IMG/VR virus record: IMGVR_UViG_3300042313_000061
Coordinates: 1 to 28,516 of that record
Direction: 5' to 3' (one strand)
Origin: a virus
Length of the DNA stretch: 28,516 bases
In this document: positions 1-6,517 of the stretch, piece by piece
How the letters are laid out: every line of letters begins with the position of its first letter
How positions within the stretch are numbered: the stretch's first letter is position 1
The notes under the pieces: generated by a model
The model's database searches: none
Told to the model about the DNA's origin: nothing
The model's input: only the letters and a program-made list of their open reading frames with translations
Program-made: the position numbers and the translations under genes

Positions 1-56
1 TCTCTACATTCCATAACGTGTGTCGTAGAACTGCATTTTGGGCATAATTTGACCAT
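1..56 (-). CDS. Partial zinc-finger protein, N-terminus only
   Basis: Only the first 18 codons are inside the window; the rest lies beyond position 1. The visible residues begin MVKLCPKCSSTTHV, so there is a C-x2-C knuckle at residues 5 and 8 and another Cys at residue 17. This resembles the start of Ogr/Delta-type or NrdR-type zinc fingers, which phages use as small transcription activators, but the stretch is too short to decide. It follows the terminase small subunit gene on the same strand after a 112-base gap. Confidence 0.45.
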   Translation of the reverse strand, partial: MVKLCPKCSSTTHVMECR

Positions 57-69
57 TATGGATAAACCC

Positions 70-97
70 TAGATATGGGGTATTTAAAAATAGTTAA
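70..97 (-). promoter_or_regulatory. Weak candidate promoter in the 57-168 gap
   Basis: The 112-base A/T-rich gap after the terminase gene contains TTAACT (92-97) and TATCTA (70-75) on the minus strand with a 16-base spacer, each 4 of 6 to the sigma-70 consensus. The -10 box would sit only about 13 bases before the ATG at 56. An imperfect palindrome (CCC/GGG ends, 68-81) overlaps the -10. In A/T-rich DNA such matches arise by chance, so this is a weak call. Confidence 0.2.
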
Positions 98-168
98 CAC
101 AATATGGTGATTATTATCGACAGGATTGCGGTTTTTGTGGTTAAAATACATTAGCAAATCGTGCGCTA

Positions 169-666
169 TCACAAGTCTTCCTCCTGTGTCGCTTCGATCT
201 GCGGCTCGATCAGATGTTGCACTGGTTGAGGATCTCGCCCCTCGATTAGATCTATTGGTTCTGCATTGCGATCACCAATCGTGAATGTGACGTTTAGTGG
301 CTTTGCTCCAGTGTTCTCTATTTCGATTTTATCGCCGTACTGCCGTGCGTTCCACTTACCTAGTAATCGTAGTCTAGTATCGATGCGTACTCGCTTCTCT
401 GCTGCGTCTAGCATTGGATCATCTGCAATGCGAATGCAATCATCTGCTAGTGCGTGAGTGCCGATTTTTCTTGCGTGTGCGGATTTGTTGCGAAAGTTTT
501 CGTTGGAAGATTCCCAACGCCATACTGTGGAATAGTTTGGCATACCTTCGAGATTACAGATGGATGAGAGTGTTTGACCTATTGAAAGTCGTTCACAGAT
601 TTCCTCTGCGATCTCCTCGTTATACTCTGGAGGTCTACCCATTTTCTTAGATGGTTTAAAACTCAT
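169..666 (-). CDS. terS: Terminase small subunit (Sf6 gp1-like)
   Basis: This 165-residue protein probably recognises phage DNA for packaging and recruits the large terminase subunit. The sequence starts with a basic GRPPEYNEEIAEEICERL segment (residues 10-27), then a helix-turn-helix-like stretch with the phrase PNYSTVWRW (about 43-51), then an alpha-helical part with ADDCIRIADDP and RLRLLGKWNARQYGDK (about 74-113). This order is typical of Sf6 gp1-type small subunits. Length is normal for the family. The large subunit is not in the window; the next minus-strand gene is a partial zinc finger, so it may lie further left or elsewhere. It follows the RusA-like gene after 23 bases. The assignment rests on remembered family patterns. 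Confidence 0.8.
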   Translation of the reverse strand: MSFKPSKKMGRPPEYNEEIAEEICERLSIGQTLSSICNLEGMPNYSTVWRWESSNENFRNKSAHARKIGTHALADDCIRIADDPMLDAAEKRVRIDTRLRLLGKWNARQYGDKIEIENTGAKPLNVTFTIGDRNAEPIDLIEGRDPQPVQHLIEPQIEATQEEDL

Positions 667-689
667 ATGGTGATTGTGACTGCTTAGGT

Positions 690-1094
690 TTACGCTTTGG
701 TAATTGTGACTTCAGTTCGTTGTTCTGCTTGGGTTTTGACTTTAACTTGCGAGAACGTGATGTTGACGCTTTCTGGGTTATCGTCTGGGATGAGGTGGGC
801 GTATCGGATTTGGTCGATAAGTGGTTTGCAGCCTCCTGCAAGATTATCAACGTCGAGAGTTTTGGTTGAGAATCTTGTAATTGCGAGAGTGTAGATCGGA
901 TTGCACTTAGCAGTGCAGTCCTTGCTAGTAGCTTTTGTTTTGTGTACTTTGACCAGTGAGCGTTTAGGAGCGTGTTTAGTGAGGGTGTCAAGTAACCTGC
1001 GAGATGGAGGTTTATAGTTGTCTGCATAGTAGTAGTGTCCGTCAGGTGCGAGGGAGTATCCTTTTTCCTTTAGTTGTTCAGTTGTCCAGTTCAT
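690..1094 (-). CDS. rusA: RusA-like Holliday junction resolvase
   Basis: RusA-type endonucleases cut Holliday junctions and branched phage DNA. The 134-residue product has the expected acidic core: LDVDNL with Asp81 and Asp83, Lys90 and Asp94 in the next helix, then IPDD at 103-105. The C-terminal strand TEVTI is also typical. I chose the ATG at 1094 because it overlaps the stop of the preceding zinc protein as ATGA and because MNWTTEQLKEKGYSLAPDG looks like a natural N-terminus. A GTG at 1163 would extend it by 23 residues into the other gene. It lies just upstream of the terminase small subunit, a common late-recombination and packaging arrangement. Confidence 0.75.
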   Translation of the reverse strand: MNWTTEQLKEKGYSLAPDGHYYYADNYKPPSRRLLDTLTKHAPKRSLVKVHKTKATSKDCTAKCNPIYTLAITRFSTKTLDVDNLAGGCKPLIDQIRYAHLIPDDNPESVNITFSQVKVKTQAEQRTEVTITKA

Positions 1095-1255
1095 TGTTCG
1101 ATTAGGTAATCTTCTGGTTTGGGATCCTGTTGTGCTTCGATTGTTTTGCCGCAGTTGTTGCACTTGCAGTTGCCGTGATCATCCACGTCCATGACGTTGT
1201 CGCAGCATTCTGGTACTTCATCTTGTTCTGGTGGGTCATTCCAGTAGTCGTTCAT
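1091..1255 (-). CDS. Small zinc-ribbon-like protein, 54 residues
   Basis: A short ORF starts with ATG at 1255 and ends with a TGA that overlaps the RusA-like start (ATGA), implying translational coupling. It is strongly acidic and has CC at residues 17-18 and CKCNNCG at residues 32-38, so five or more cysteines that could bind one zinc. The N-terminus reads MNDYWNDPPEQDEVPECC. I remember similar tiny acidic CC/CxxC proteins in phages, without known function. It may bind nucleic acid or a partner protein, but nothing here proves that. Confidence 0.65.
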   Translation of the reverse strand: MNDYWNDPPEQDEVPECCDNVMDVDDHGNCKCNNCGKTIEAQQDPKPEDYLIEQ

Positions 1256-1302
1256 TACGGGTATAGTTGTACATGATTTTGTGGATTTATACCTTATCTA
1301 GG

Positions 1303-1779
1303 CTATTTGATTGGTAAGGTTTCGATTGGGTTTAGTGCTGATTGTGGAACGAAGTAGCAGTCTGGATCTCCTTCTACGAAGTACTCTGGTTTCTTTCCGT
1401 GTTCGGGGTGGATCCAACCCCGTAGTGTTGCCTTGAGTCCACTGATTGTTACGAACACAAAAATGTAATCGTTGTTTGAGGAATCGTACAGTACAAGATG
1501 CCCGTTTGCGTGTTCCGTGGTGCGAACCTCGATGGATGCGCCTATGTCTGCTGCTTTGGTTATTTGCAGGGTGGACATCTGTGTTAGTCCCGTGAACTTA
1601 CTTACAGCAATCTCACCTAGCTCACCAAGGATGCTGTCTGCTAATCGTTGCGTCATCTTGCGGTAGGACTTACCACCATGATCGTGTCCCATGCGCTTGT
1701 TCTTAATGGCAACCAACTGGCGCACTGCGCCTTTAGTTGCGGCTACCATGAAATCCTCTGCTGTTAAGTCGATGATCAT
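1303..1779 (-). CDS. PD-(D/E)XK-like nuclease, unclassified
   Basis: The 158-residue protein has a helix with GELGEIAVSKFTG (residues 52-64), then ADIGASIEVRTTEH (77-90), followed by beta strands. Glu56, Asp78 and Glu84 would be the acidic residues of a PD-(D/E)XK core, as in phage and restriction-type endonucleases. The usual Lys of the E-x-K pair is Arg86 here, so activity is uncertain. The start overlaps the stop of the preceding 93-residue gene as ATGA. Its position between replication and resolvase genes fits a DNA-processing role. I infer the fold from the residue pattern only. Confidence 0.5.
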   Translation of the reverse strand: MIIDLTAEDFMVAATKGAVRQLVAIKNKRMGHDHGGKSYRKMTQRLADSILGELGEIAVSKFTGLTQMSTLQITKAADIGASIEVRTTEHANGHLVLYDSSNNDYIFVFVTISGLKATLRGWIHPEHGKKPEYFVEGDPDCYFVPQSALNPIETLPIK

Positions 1780-2057
1780 CGTGATTCCTGTATGAATTTG
1801 AGTGCTATTGCCATTAGCTCAGGGTAGTCGCGAAGTGCCTCTAGGTAGTTCTGGAACATATCATCGATTGCCTGTGCTGCGAATGGGTCAGGAATGATCT
1901 CAGCTTTGACCTGTGCGTCCTCCAATTCCTTGTTGGATGCTCTTAGTGCAAATATCGCAGCGGAACAGTATACTGCCAATTGTGCAGCAATGGGACGATA
2001 GTCCTTGCTGCAGTCCTTCAGACGTTCAACCTCGGAGGTGTATGGTGTTTCGCTCAT
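1776..2057 (-). CDS. Hypothetical protein, 93 residues
   Basis: I do not recognise this protein. It is soluble and mostly alpha-helical, with an Ala-rich helix around residues 23-40 (PIAAQLAVYCSAAIFALRAS) and an acidic C-terminal half. The stop overlaps the start of the nuclease-like gene as ATGA, and only one base separates its start from the stop of the coiled-coil gene before it, so it is part of the same operon. Confidence 0.65.
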   Translation of the reverse strand: MSETPYTSEVERLKDCSKDYRPIAAQLAVYCSAAIFALRASNKELEDAQVKAEIIPDPFAAQAIDDMFQNYLEALRDYPELMAIALKFIQESR

Positions 2058-2058
2058 A

Positions 2059-2505
2059 TTAATATTTATAGAATGGATTTAGCGGGTTGGGTTTACTGAT
2101 TTTATTATCGCTGGAAGCATTTCTTATGAATTCCACATAGTATTCTTTAGCGCACTTTAGTGCCTCATCTCGTTCAAGCTCTGCTCTAGCTGCCATGTCC
2201 ACAGCACACTTCCATTTGTTCTCCCAACCAACGATAGCATCCCTAGCCTCATCCCGCTCGCGTAAAGCTACGGAAAGCGGAGTTCCGCAAGCGTGATTGG
2301 TTGCTCCCTCTAAATAGCGTATGCGTTCGGTTTGCCTAAGATTTGTCTCCTTCAATACCCTTTTGTATGCCTTTGATTTTTGTGCATCAATTCTAGCCTT
2401 GTCGCGTTCGCGTTCCAGTTTGCGAGCAAATTCGGGCCAAACAATATCAACTCCATTCATTGGATATATTTCCGCGTCCGTCTCTGGTGTTGGTCGGTCA
2501 CTCAT
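2059..2505 (-). CDS. Coiled-coil hypothetical protein, 148 residues
   Basis: The N-terminus (SDRPTPETDAEIYP) followed by FARKLERERDKAR is a very common layout among phage hypothetical proteins of unknown role. Charged Arg/Glu/Asp heptads recur at about residues 27-45, 80-90 and 110-118 (RERDEARDA and ELERDEA), predicting coiled coil. The C-terminus is Asn/Pro-rich (KPNPLNPFYKY). Its start overlaps the stop of the neighbouring coiled-coil gene as ATGA, and the two share the ERDEA element, so they may be paralogues or partners. Confidence 0.65.
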   Translation of the reverse strand: MSDRPTPETDAEIYPMNGVDIVWPEFARKLERERDKARIDAQKSKAYKRVLKETNLRQTERIRYLEGATNHACGTPLSVALRERDEARDAIVGWENKWKCAVDMAARAELERDEALKCAKEYYVEFIRNASSDNKISKPNPLNPFYKY

Positions 2506-2792
2506 TTTGCGCCCTCCAATGCCTCTCTGGCAATCATCCCCATCTTTTCGCGATCTGCGTAAATATCTGTGCCATCAATAAATAAATCCTCGATCTTCAT
2601 CAACGCCTCCCTCGCCTCGTCACGTTCTTGGCAGAATCGTTCTGCTCTGCATTCGGCCTGAACAATCTGTGACAAAGCCTCGTCACGTTCTCGCTCCAGC
2701 CTAGCCAACTCGCTGGTGGAGTGCAACTCCAGTGCAGTTAGCCTGTCAGCCAGTTGCTTTGCATCCAAGTCTGCTGTTATAATTTCGTTCAT
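2502..2792 (-). CDS. Coiled-coil hypothetical protein, 96 residues
   Basis: A highly charged helical protein. LERERDEAL (about residues 32-40) and QERDEAREAL (about 55-64) are heptad-like repeats also found in the next gene. A C-terminal helix ends AREALEGAK. It is the first gene after a 174-base intergenic stretch with a candidate promoter, so it may head a transcription unit that runs to the terminase. Its leader is A/T-rich (TTATAAATATATG) with no Shine-Dalgarno site. Function unknown. Confidence 0.65.
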   Translation of the reverse strand: MNEIITADLDAKQLADRLTALELHSTSELARLERERDEALSQIVQAECRAERFCQERDEAREALMKIEDLFIDGTDIYADREKMGMIAREALEGAK

Positions 2793-2815
2793 ATATTTAT
2801 AAAATGGGGTGTGAG

Positions 2816-2843
2816 GTTTTATGTAGTTGCCTCACAGGGTCAA
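2816..2843 (-). promoter_or_regulatory. Candidate sigma-70-type promoter
   Basis: On the minus strand TTGACC (2838-2843, 5 of 6 to the -35 consensus) is followed after 16 bases by TAAAAC (2816-2821, 4 of 6 to the -10 consensus). The ATG of the coiled-coil gene at 2792 lies 23 bases further on. It sits in the 2793-2966 intergenic stretch, which otherwise holds no ORF of note. This is pattern matching only. Confidence 0.35.
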
Positions 2844-2929
2844 ATGATAACCAGCACACATAGTTGCCGCTACAATCCCTTAAAATTGGTCAGCGTTTTT
2901 TCGGATGCGCTGCCCCCGTTGTCCCCTGC

Positions 2930-2949
2930 TGATCGGGAATTCCCAATCA
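2930..2949. promoter_or_regulatory. 20-base dyad, possible operator
   Basis: The stretch TGATCGGGAATTCCCAATCA is a palindrome without a loop in which 9 of 10 base pairs match; only positions 2934 and 2945 break symmetry. A loopless dyad suits a dimeric DNA-binding protein better than an RNA hairpin. It lies in the 174-base gap between the SSB-like gene and the coiled-coil gene, about 90 bases upstream of the candidate promoter at 2816-2843. Confidence 0.4.
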
Positions 2950-2966
2950 AGCGAGGAAAGTGTTAG

Positions 2967-3239
2967 TTAAAACGGAATGTCATCTCCGTCATCATCTTTG
3001 GCCCGTGCTGGAGCGGATTTGGCCTTTGCAGGGGTTTTGGTTGCGCCTTGATCCTTTGGCTTGACTGACAAGCTAAAGAACTTCTTTCCGTCCTTCTTGG
3101 ACTCCTTGATCCACCCGTTGAGCCAGTAATCGGTTCCCTCAATGTTGATGGATCCGTTGTAGTCTGGGTGAGTGTCCAGTTCTTTGCGGTCGTTCTTGAA
3201 GAGTGATCCGCGATTCGTGTTATCGTATTGGTCTGCCAT
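2967..3239 (-). CDS. SSB-like protein with acidic C-terminal tail
   Basis: The 90-residue product has a compact N-terminal part (NRGSLFKNDRKELDTHPDYN, then a strand pair DYWLNGWIKES and KFFSLSVKP at about residues 37-63) resembling small phage proteins of the DUF736-like type. This is followed by a Lys/Ala-rich linker and the tail DDDGDDIPF. That acidic tail ending in Ile-Pro-Phe is the hallmark of bacterial single-stranded DNA-binding proteins, where it docks partner enzymes. The body is shorter than a full SSB OB fold of about 110 residues, so it may be a reduced or unrelated ssDNA-handling protein. It sits downstream of DnaB in the replication cassette. Confidence 0.6.
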   Translation of the reverse strand: MADQYDNTNRGSLFKNDRKELDTHPDYNGSINIEGTDYWLNGWIKESKKDGKKFFSLSVKPKDQGATKTPAKAKSAPARAKDDDGDDIPF

Positions 3240-3279
3240 ATTATTGTTATAGTTAGTTTATATTATCGCATCGTTTTTG

Positions 3280-3314
3280 TGGTGGATGCCACCAAGTCTG
3301 CATTAGGTTGCAGA
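3280..3314. repeat. Two adjacent small inverted repeats
   Basis: The 91-base gap 3240-3330 carries two perfect 6-base hairpins side by side: TGGTGG/CCACCA (3280-3285 and 3289-3294, 3-base loop) and TCTGCA/TGCAGA (3297-3302 and 3309-3314, 6-base loop). On the transcribed strand neither is followed by a T-run, so they are poor intrinsic terminators. They could be RNA-stability or regulatory elements between the 75-residue gene and the SSB-like gene. Confidence 0.5.
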
Positions 3315-3330
3315 AAGTGTTATGTTATGG

Positions 3331-3558
3331 TTAGTCGCTCCAGCAATCGTAGCTACCCTCGTAGACATATCCATCTTCGTCCTTCGTTTCATTGAAGGTG
3401 AACGATTGACCAAACATATCGTGAGATCCACAAAGGGACTCGATGATTTCTTTGGATAGATAGGACTTGGAAGTGATGCGGAATGTTCCCCAGTCCCGTG
3501 TGCCGCTGGCATTGCGAGACTTGTCTGCCTCGACTGTGATTACGTTGAGAGTTTTCAT
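3331..3558 (-). CDS. Hypothetical protein, 75 residues
   Basis: I chose the ATG at 3558 (MKTLNVITVEADK) because it follows the stop of the preceding small gene by one base; a longer reading to 3723 would lie wholly over that gene. The protein is a mixed alpha/beta sequence with TFRITSKSYLS (about residues 24-34), SFTFNETKDEDGYVYEGSYDCW at the C-terminus and two cysteines. Not recognised. Shadow frames on both strands in this area are not supported. Confidence 0.6.
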   Translation of the reverse strand: MKTLNVITVEADKSRNASGTRDWGTFRITSKSYLSKEIIESLCGSHDMFGQSFTFNETKDEDGYVYEGSYDCWSD

Positions 3559-3559
3559 T

Positions 3560-3754
3560 TCAATAGTAGTTGAACGTGTTGCCTCCGTAAACCTGATTGG
3601 GATTCCTGCGGCTCCACTCATCGTGGAAATGCTGTGCGTCAGAGTCGCTGCGCTCGGCCCTGTCAGCGAAGTGTTGCTCTGGGTCTTGGTGTTTGCGGTT
3701 AACCCGTGGAGATTCGTCATCATCCTGCGGGTCGAAGTCTGGTAGTGTTTTCAT
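3560..3754 (-). CDS. Hypothetical protein, 64 residues, very hydrophilic
   Basis: Starting at the ATG at 3754, the product is strongly polar with many Asp, Arg, His and Gln residues (for example DFDPQDDDESPRVNRKHQD), followed by HFHDEWSRRNPNQVYGG. No hydrophobic core is evident, so it may be partly disordered. A TTG at 3763 would add three residues. It lies between two other short genes with gaps of 1 and 5 bases. Function unknown. Confidence 0.5.
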   Translation of the reverse strand: MKTLPDFDPQDDDESPRVNRKHQDPEQHFADRAERSDSDAQHFHDEWSRRNPNQVYGGNTFNYY

Positions 3755-3759
3755 GTGGA

Positions 3760-4017
3760 TCAAATAATAAACCCCTTACGAGTGAAGAATTTTCCAATCG
3801 GGGAACTCCACTCGTCGGAAAGAGAGCAACGAATGTGAGTCTCAAAATCGTTTCCTTCACTCTCTGCTGTCTGGCGATTACATTCGATGTAATTCCAGAC
3901 TTCGATTTTGCCGAAACCACCAGTTTGAAACCACTTGCTTTTTTGAGAATCACTTGCTTTCAAATCTTGATCATAAATAGCGTTCAAGATTTCGAGTTGG
4001 GTTTTTTTTGCTTTCAT
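3760..4017 (-). CDS. Hypothetical protein, 85 residues
   Basis: From the ATG at 4017 the protein begins MKAKKTQLEILNAIYDQDLK, likely a helix, then FGKIEVWNYIECN (about residues 35-47) and a C-terminal ETHIRCSLSDEWSSPIGKFF. A TTG at 4080 in the same frame would overlap the upstream gene by 20 bases and is less likely. The leader context ATCAAATGAAAG resembles that of the genes starting at 11161 and 11890. No family recognised. Confidence 0.55.
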   Translation of the reverse strand: MKAKKTQLEILNAIYDQDLKASDSQKSKWFQTGGFGKIEVWNYIECNRQTAESEGNDFETHIRCSLSDEWSSPIGKFFTRKGFII

Positions 4018-4060
4018 TTGATATTGTGTATTTATTGGACTAACGGCACTACATCTAGGG

Positions 4061-4243
4061 TCAAAATTGAAACTCGTCAACAGAATTTTCTTCGATGTGC
4101 GAAAAATATTTATTGTAGATTTCTATTGCCAGATTGTATTTTTCCTGAGCGTCCGCAAACCTAGATTTCATGCGGGTCTGCCAGATTGCTGTTGCAGTGT
4201 CTAGCAGAAAGCAAGCCTCGTCGAAGTGGTGATTAGTGTTCAT
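4061..4243 (-). CDS. Hypothetical helical protein, 60 residues
   Basis: The gene overlaps the end of the DnaB-like gene by 11 bases, so translation may be coupled. The product is helical (ACFLLDTATAIWQTRMKSRF and AQEKYNLAIEIYNKYF) with an acidic C-terminus (EENSVDEF). It could be a small DnaB-associated factor by position only. Not recognised. Confidence 0.5.
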   Translation of the reverse strand: MNTNHHFDEACFLLDTATAIWQTRMKSRFADAQEKYNLAIEIYNKYFSHIEENSVDEFQF

Positions 4244-5528
4244 CTATTTGTTCAAATCTAGAAATATCTCCGCGCATTTTTACAGGCACGAATACGTCAC
4301 GTTGACCACGCCGATTCTTGTCTAGACGTACACGCGAAGTTGATTGGGTTTCTATTTTCTTCCTGAAGGATGACGCTTCTTTTTTCTTCTCATCTGGGTG
4401 AGAGATGATGACCAAAAAATCAGTGTGGTGACCGATTGCGCGGGACTCGCGTACTGCACCTTCGTCGTTGAGTTGTGATGCAGTCATAACCACGGATTTT
4501 GTTTTAAGAGCAGTTAACTTCAACCTGCGTGATAGTTCACTCACTGCCTGTTCTCGGTTGTCTGCGGTTGGCATGGTCACGATTTGTAAGTAGTCCACAA
4601 TGATAAGATCGGCCTTGCCAAGTGATGCGAGTCTCGATGCCTCTGCTACGATTTCTCCAACCTCGGAAAGATCATCTCGGATCGTGAGGTTCATTCCCAT
4701 GAGTTGGGTGATTGCGCTTGAGATATCCTTTGCTGATGCAACCCCTCTCCATTCTGTTACCCCTTCCATCTCACGCAATGGCAGTATTGTCTTACCCAGA
4801 AGATTGGAAGCTATACGTTGTAGAATAGCCTTAGCTGGCATCTCTAGAGAAAATATAGTTACTGATTTACCATTCAGCAGTGCCTGAAGTGCAGCTTGGT
4901 ACAGCAGGATTGATTTACCTCCAGAAGTCTGCGCTCCTACCACTAGCATCTCACCCCTCCTTGCACCTCCACCTAGTAGCTTGTCTAGCTTGGGTATTCC
5001 CGTTGGAAAATTCTCAAGCGGGGTCTTGTCCTCCAGATCATCCATAAAGTCGTTTAGATGGGCCTTCACGTCCTTGCATTGGCTCTCTGGTACGATTGCA
5101 TTGGCGAAGGACTCAGCAAGGCTAGAAAGGTCTGCTTTCATAGCGCAAACGTCATCATGGTTATCCTCCCACGTCCTAATGGCATCACGATACCCTTTTG
5201 CCTTGATCAATTGTGCGCGGTAGTCTGCTGCGGTTTCCACGCACATAGCACCGGGCGATAGAAAGATTGTCTGGAGTACATCCATAACTCCATCCTTCCC
5301 TCCGCAAGCATTCAGCTTGCCCGTTGTCTCAAGGTCACTCAATGCACCTAGTGCGTTGGTGCTTCCAGTCCGCTGGTAGACTCGCTCCAGTGCGGTGAAG
5401 ATGAGTTTATGTTGTGATAACGCAAACAGGTCTTCTGACCATGCGAGGTGCGGAAGAACCTCTGGGTCGATTGCGATTAGTGACAGTGCCGCTTTTTCGG
5501 CGGTGATTGCGATTGGTGTGTTTTTCAT
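4233..5528 (-). CDS. dnaB: DnaB-type replicative DNA helicase
   Basis: This RecA-fold helicase unwinds DNA at the phage replication fork as a hexamer. The 431-residue protein has an N-terminal helical domain (about 1-110; start AITAEKAALSLIAIDPEVL), a linker, and the ATPase domain. Walker A is AQTSGGKS (199-206), Walker B LIIVDYLQ (308-315), the SQLN element lies at 351-354, and KNRRGQR near 404-410 supplies the arginine-finger region. Length is slightly below cellular DnaB (about 450-470). The start overlaps the methyltransferase stop as ATGA. The replication protein encoded upstream at 6553-7227 is a plausible loader. The domain order and motifs are clear. Confidence 0.93.
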   Translation of the reverse strand: MKNTPIAITAEKAALSLIAIDPEVLPHLAWSEDLFALSQHKLIFTALERVYQRTGSTNALGALSDLETTGKLNACGGKDGVMDVLQTIFLSPGAMCVETAADYRAQLIKAKGYRDAIRTWEDNHDDVCAMKADLSSLAESFANAIVPESQCKDVKAHLNDFMDDLEDKTPLENFPTGIPKLDKLLGGGARRGEMLVVGAQTSGGKSILLYQAALQALLNGKSVTIFSLEMPAKAILQRIASNLLGKTILPLREMEGVTEWRGVASAKDISSAITQLMGMNLTIRDDLSEVGEIVAEASRLASLGKADLIIVDYLQIVTMPTADNREQAVSELSRRLKLTALKTKSVVMTASQLNDEGAVRESRAIGHHTDFLVIISHPDEKKKEASSFRKKIETQSTSRVRLDKNRRGQRDVFVPVKMRGDISRFEQIDEH

Positions 5529-6517
5529 TTGGTTATTAATTCTTCTAAAAGAGTTCTGAATGCTCGTTCTGCTGTTGCTGGGACAACTCCGTTTCCAAGC
5601 AGTCGTAGCTCGTCTGTACGGTTGTCACAGGTGACGCACAACTCGGCATAGTCCATCCTATCGGAAGTCCCATCAAAGTCTCCACCCAGCGAGGGTTCAG
5701 TTTGCCCGTTGCCCAAGACTTCTTCTCCTCTAGGTTCACCTTCTCCTCCAGATAAAGCGGCACACTCGTCTGTCCATTCCCCTGCCGGAACTTGAGGCAC
5801 TTCTCCATTGTTTCCTCGTCCCTCACTCGGTTGAGTGCTGTTGGAGTTGGCCACGACTCTTGGCGGTTCCCATCCATGCTGGGCTTCGCCGGGGCGGGAA
5901 GGCCATGCGCTACGCTGACAGCCTGACCCAGAGTCTGCTCCGACAAGTTGGGTCTGCTCGGAGGGTGTGTACCATTTATAGAGTCTTTCCAGTCCATCGC
6001 ATTTGAGGTGGGCCATGATAAACACTCGCTTTCTCTGGTGAGGTGCGCCGACTTCACGCGCAGAGAATATTCCAAACGACACTTTGTAACACATTTGTTC
6101 CAGTTCTCCAATGACTTCTCGGAGTCCAAGGGAGATATGTCCTTCGACGTTTTCAAAGAAGCAGAGCTTGGGTCGAAGAAGCCGAATTCCGCTTGCGATG
6201 TAAGGCCAAAGATGTCTTGGGTCTTCTGTGCCAAGTCTCTTTCCTGCTGCGCTGAACGGCTGGCAGGGGTAACCTCCAGTAAGGATGTCCACTCGGTCAC
6301 GAAATGATTCCCAAGGGAAGGTTTTAAGATCCGTCCAAATAGGTGCTGGCTCCATAAGTCCCGCTTCCATTTTAGCAACCAAGTTCGCACAGGCGAAGGC
6401 TTCGATCTCACAAAGAGCGACTGAGCGCAGATTTGCGATGACTCGTTTGAGTCCAAGTTCAATGCCGCCGTATCCAGCGCACAAGCCAAGGTGTGTAGTT
6501 GTTTTGGTAGTATCCAC
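5525..6517 (-). CDS. C5 cytosine DNA methyltransferase
   Basis: The enzyme transfers a methyl group from SAM to carbon 5 of cytosine in a specific DNA sequence, probably protecting phage DNA from host restriction. Counting from the GTG at 6517 (330 residues), motif I is GLCAGYGG (11-18), motif IV GGYPCQPFS with catalytic Cys85, motif VI ENV (122-124), motif VIII QRKRVFI (161-167) and motif X LLGNGVVPATAERAF near the C-terminus. The 180-300 region is low-complexity, rich in Gly, Ser and Glu. An ATG at 6595 adds 26 residues but overlaps the upstream gene by 43 bases. The stop overlaps dnaB as ATGA. A long second frame lies inside it (see 5545-6519). Confidence 0.93.
   Translation of the reverse strand: MDTTKTTTHLGLCAGYGGIELGLKRVIANLRSVALCEIEAFACANLVAKMEAGLMEPAPIWTDLKTFPWESFRDRVDILTGGYPCQPFSAAGKRLGTEDPRHLWPYIASGIRLLRPKLCFFENVEGHISLGLREVIGELEQMCYKVSFGIFSAREVGAPHQRKRVFIMAHLKCDGLERLYKWYTPSEQTQLVGADSGSGCQRSAWPSRPGEAQHGWEPPRVVANSNSTQPSEGRGNNGEVPQVPAGEWTDECAALSGGEGEPRGEEVLGNGQTEPSLGGDFDGTSDRMDYAELCVTCDNRTDELRLLGNGVVPATAERAFRTLLEELITK

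Noticed and set aside
656-1027. Alternate frame over the RusA-like gene with PSLNTLLNAHWSKYTKQK near its start
   Set aside because: The phrase resembles a RusA N-terminus and first suggested a frameshifted gene. The 690-1094 frame has its own natural start, coupled to the zinc protein by ATGA, and holds the whole acidic core, so the other frame is best read as a shadow.
3706-4164. 152-codon plus-strand frame
   Set aside because: It runs antisense across several short, tightly coupled minus-strand genes, has no recognisable motif and has shadow-like composition.
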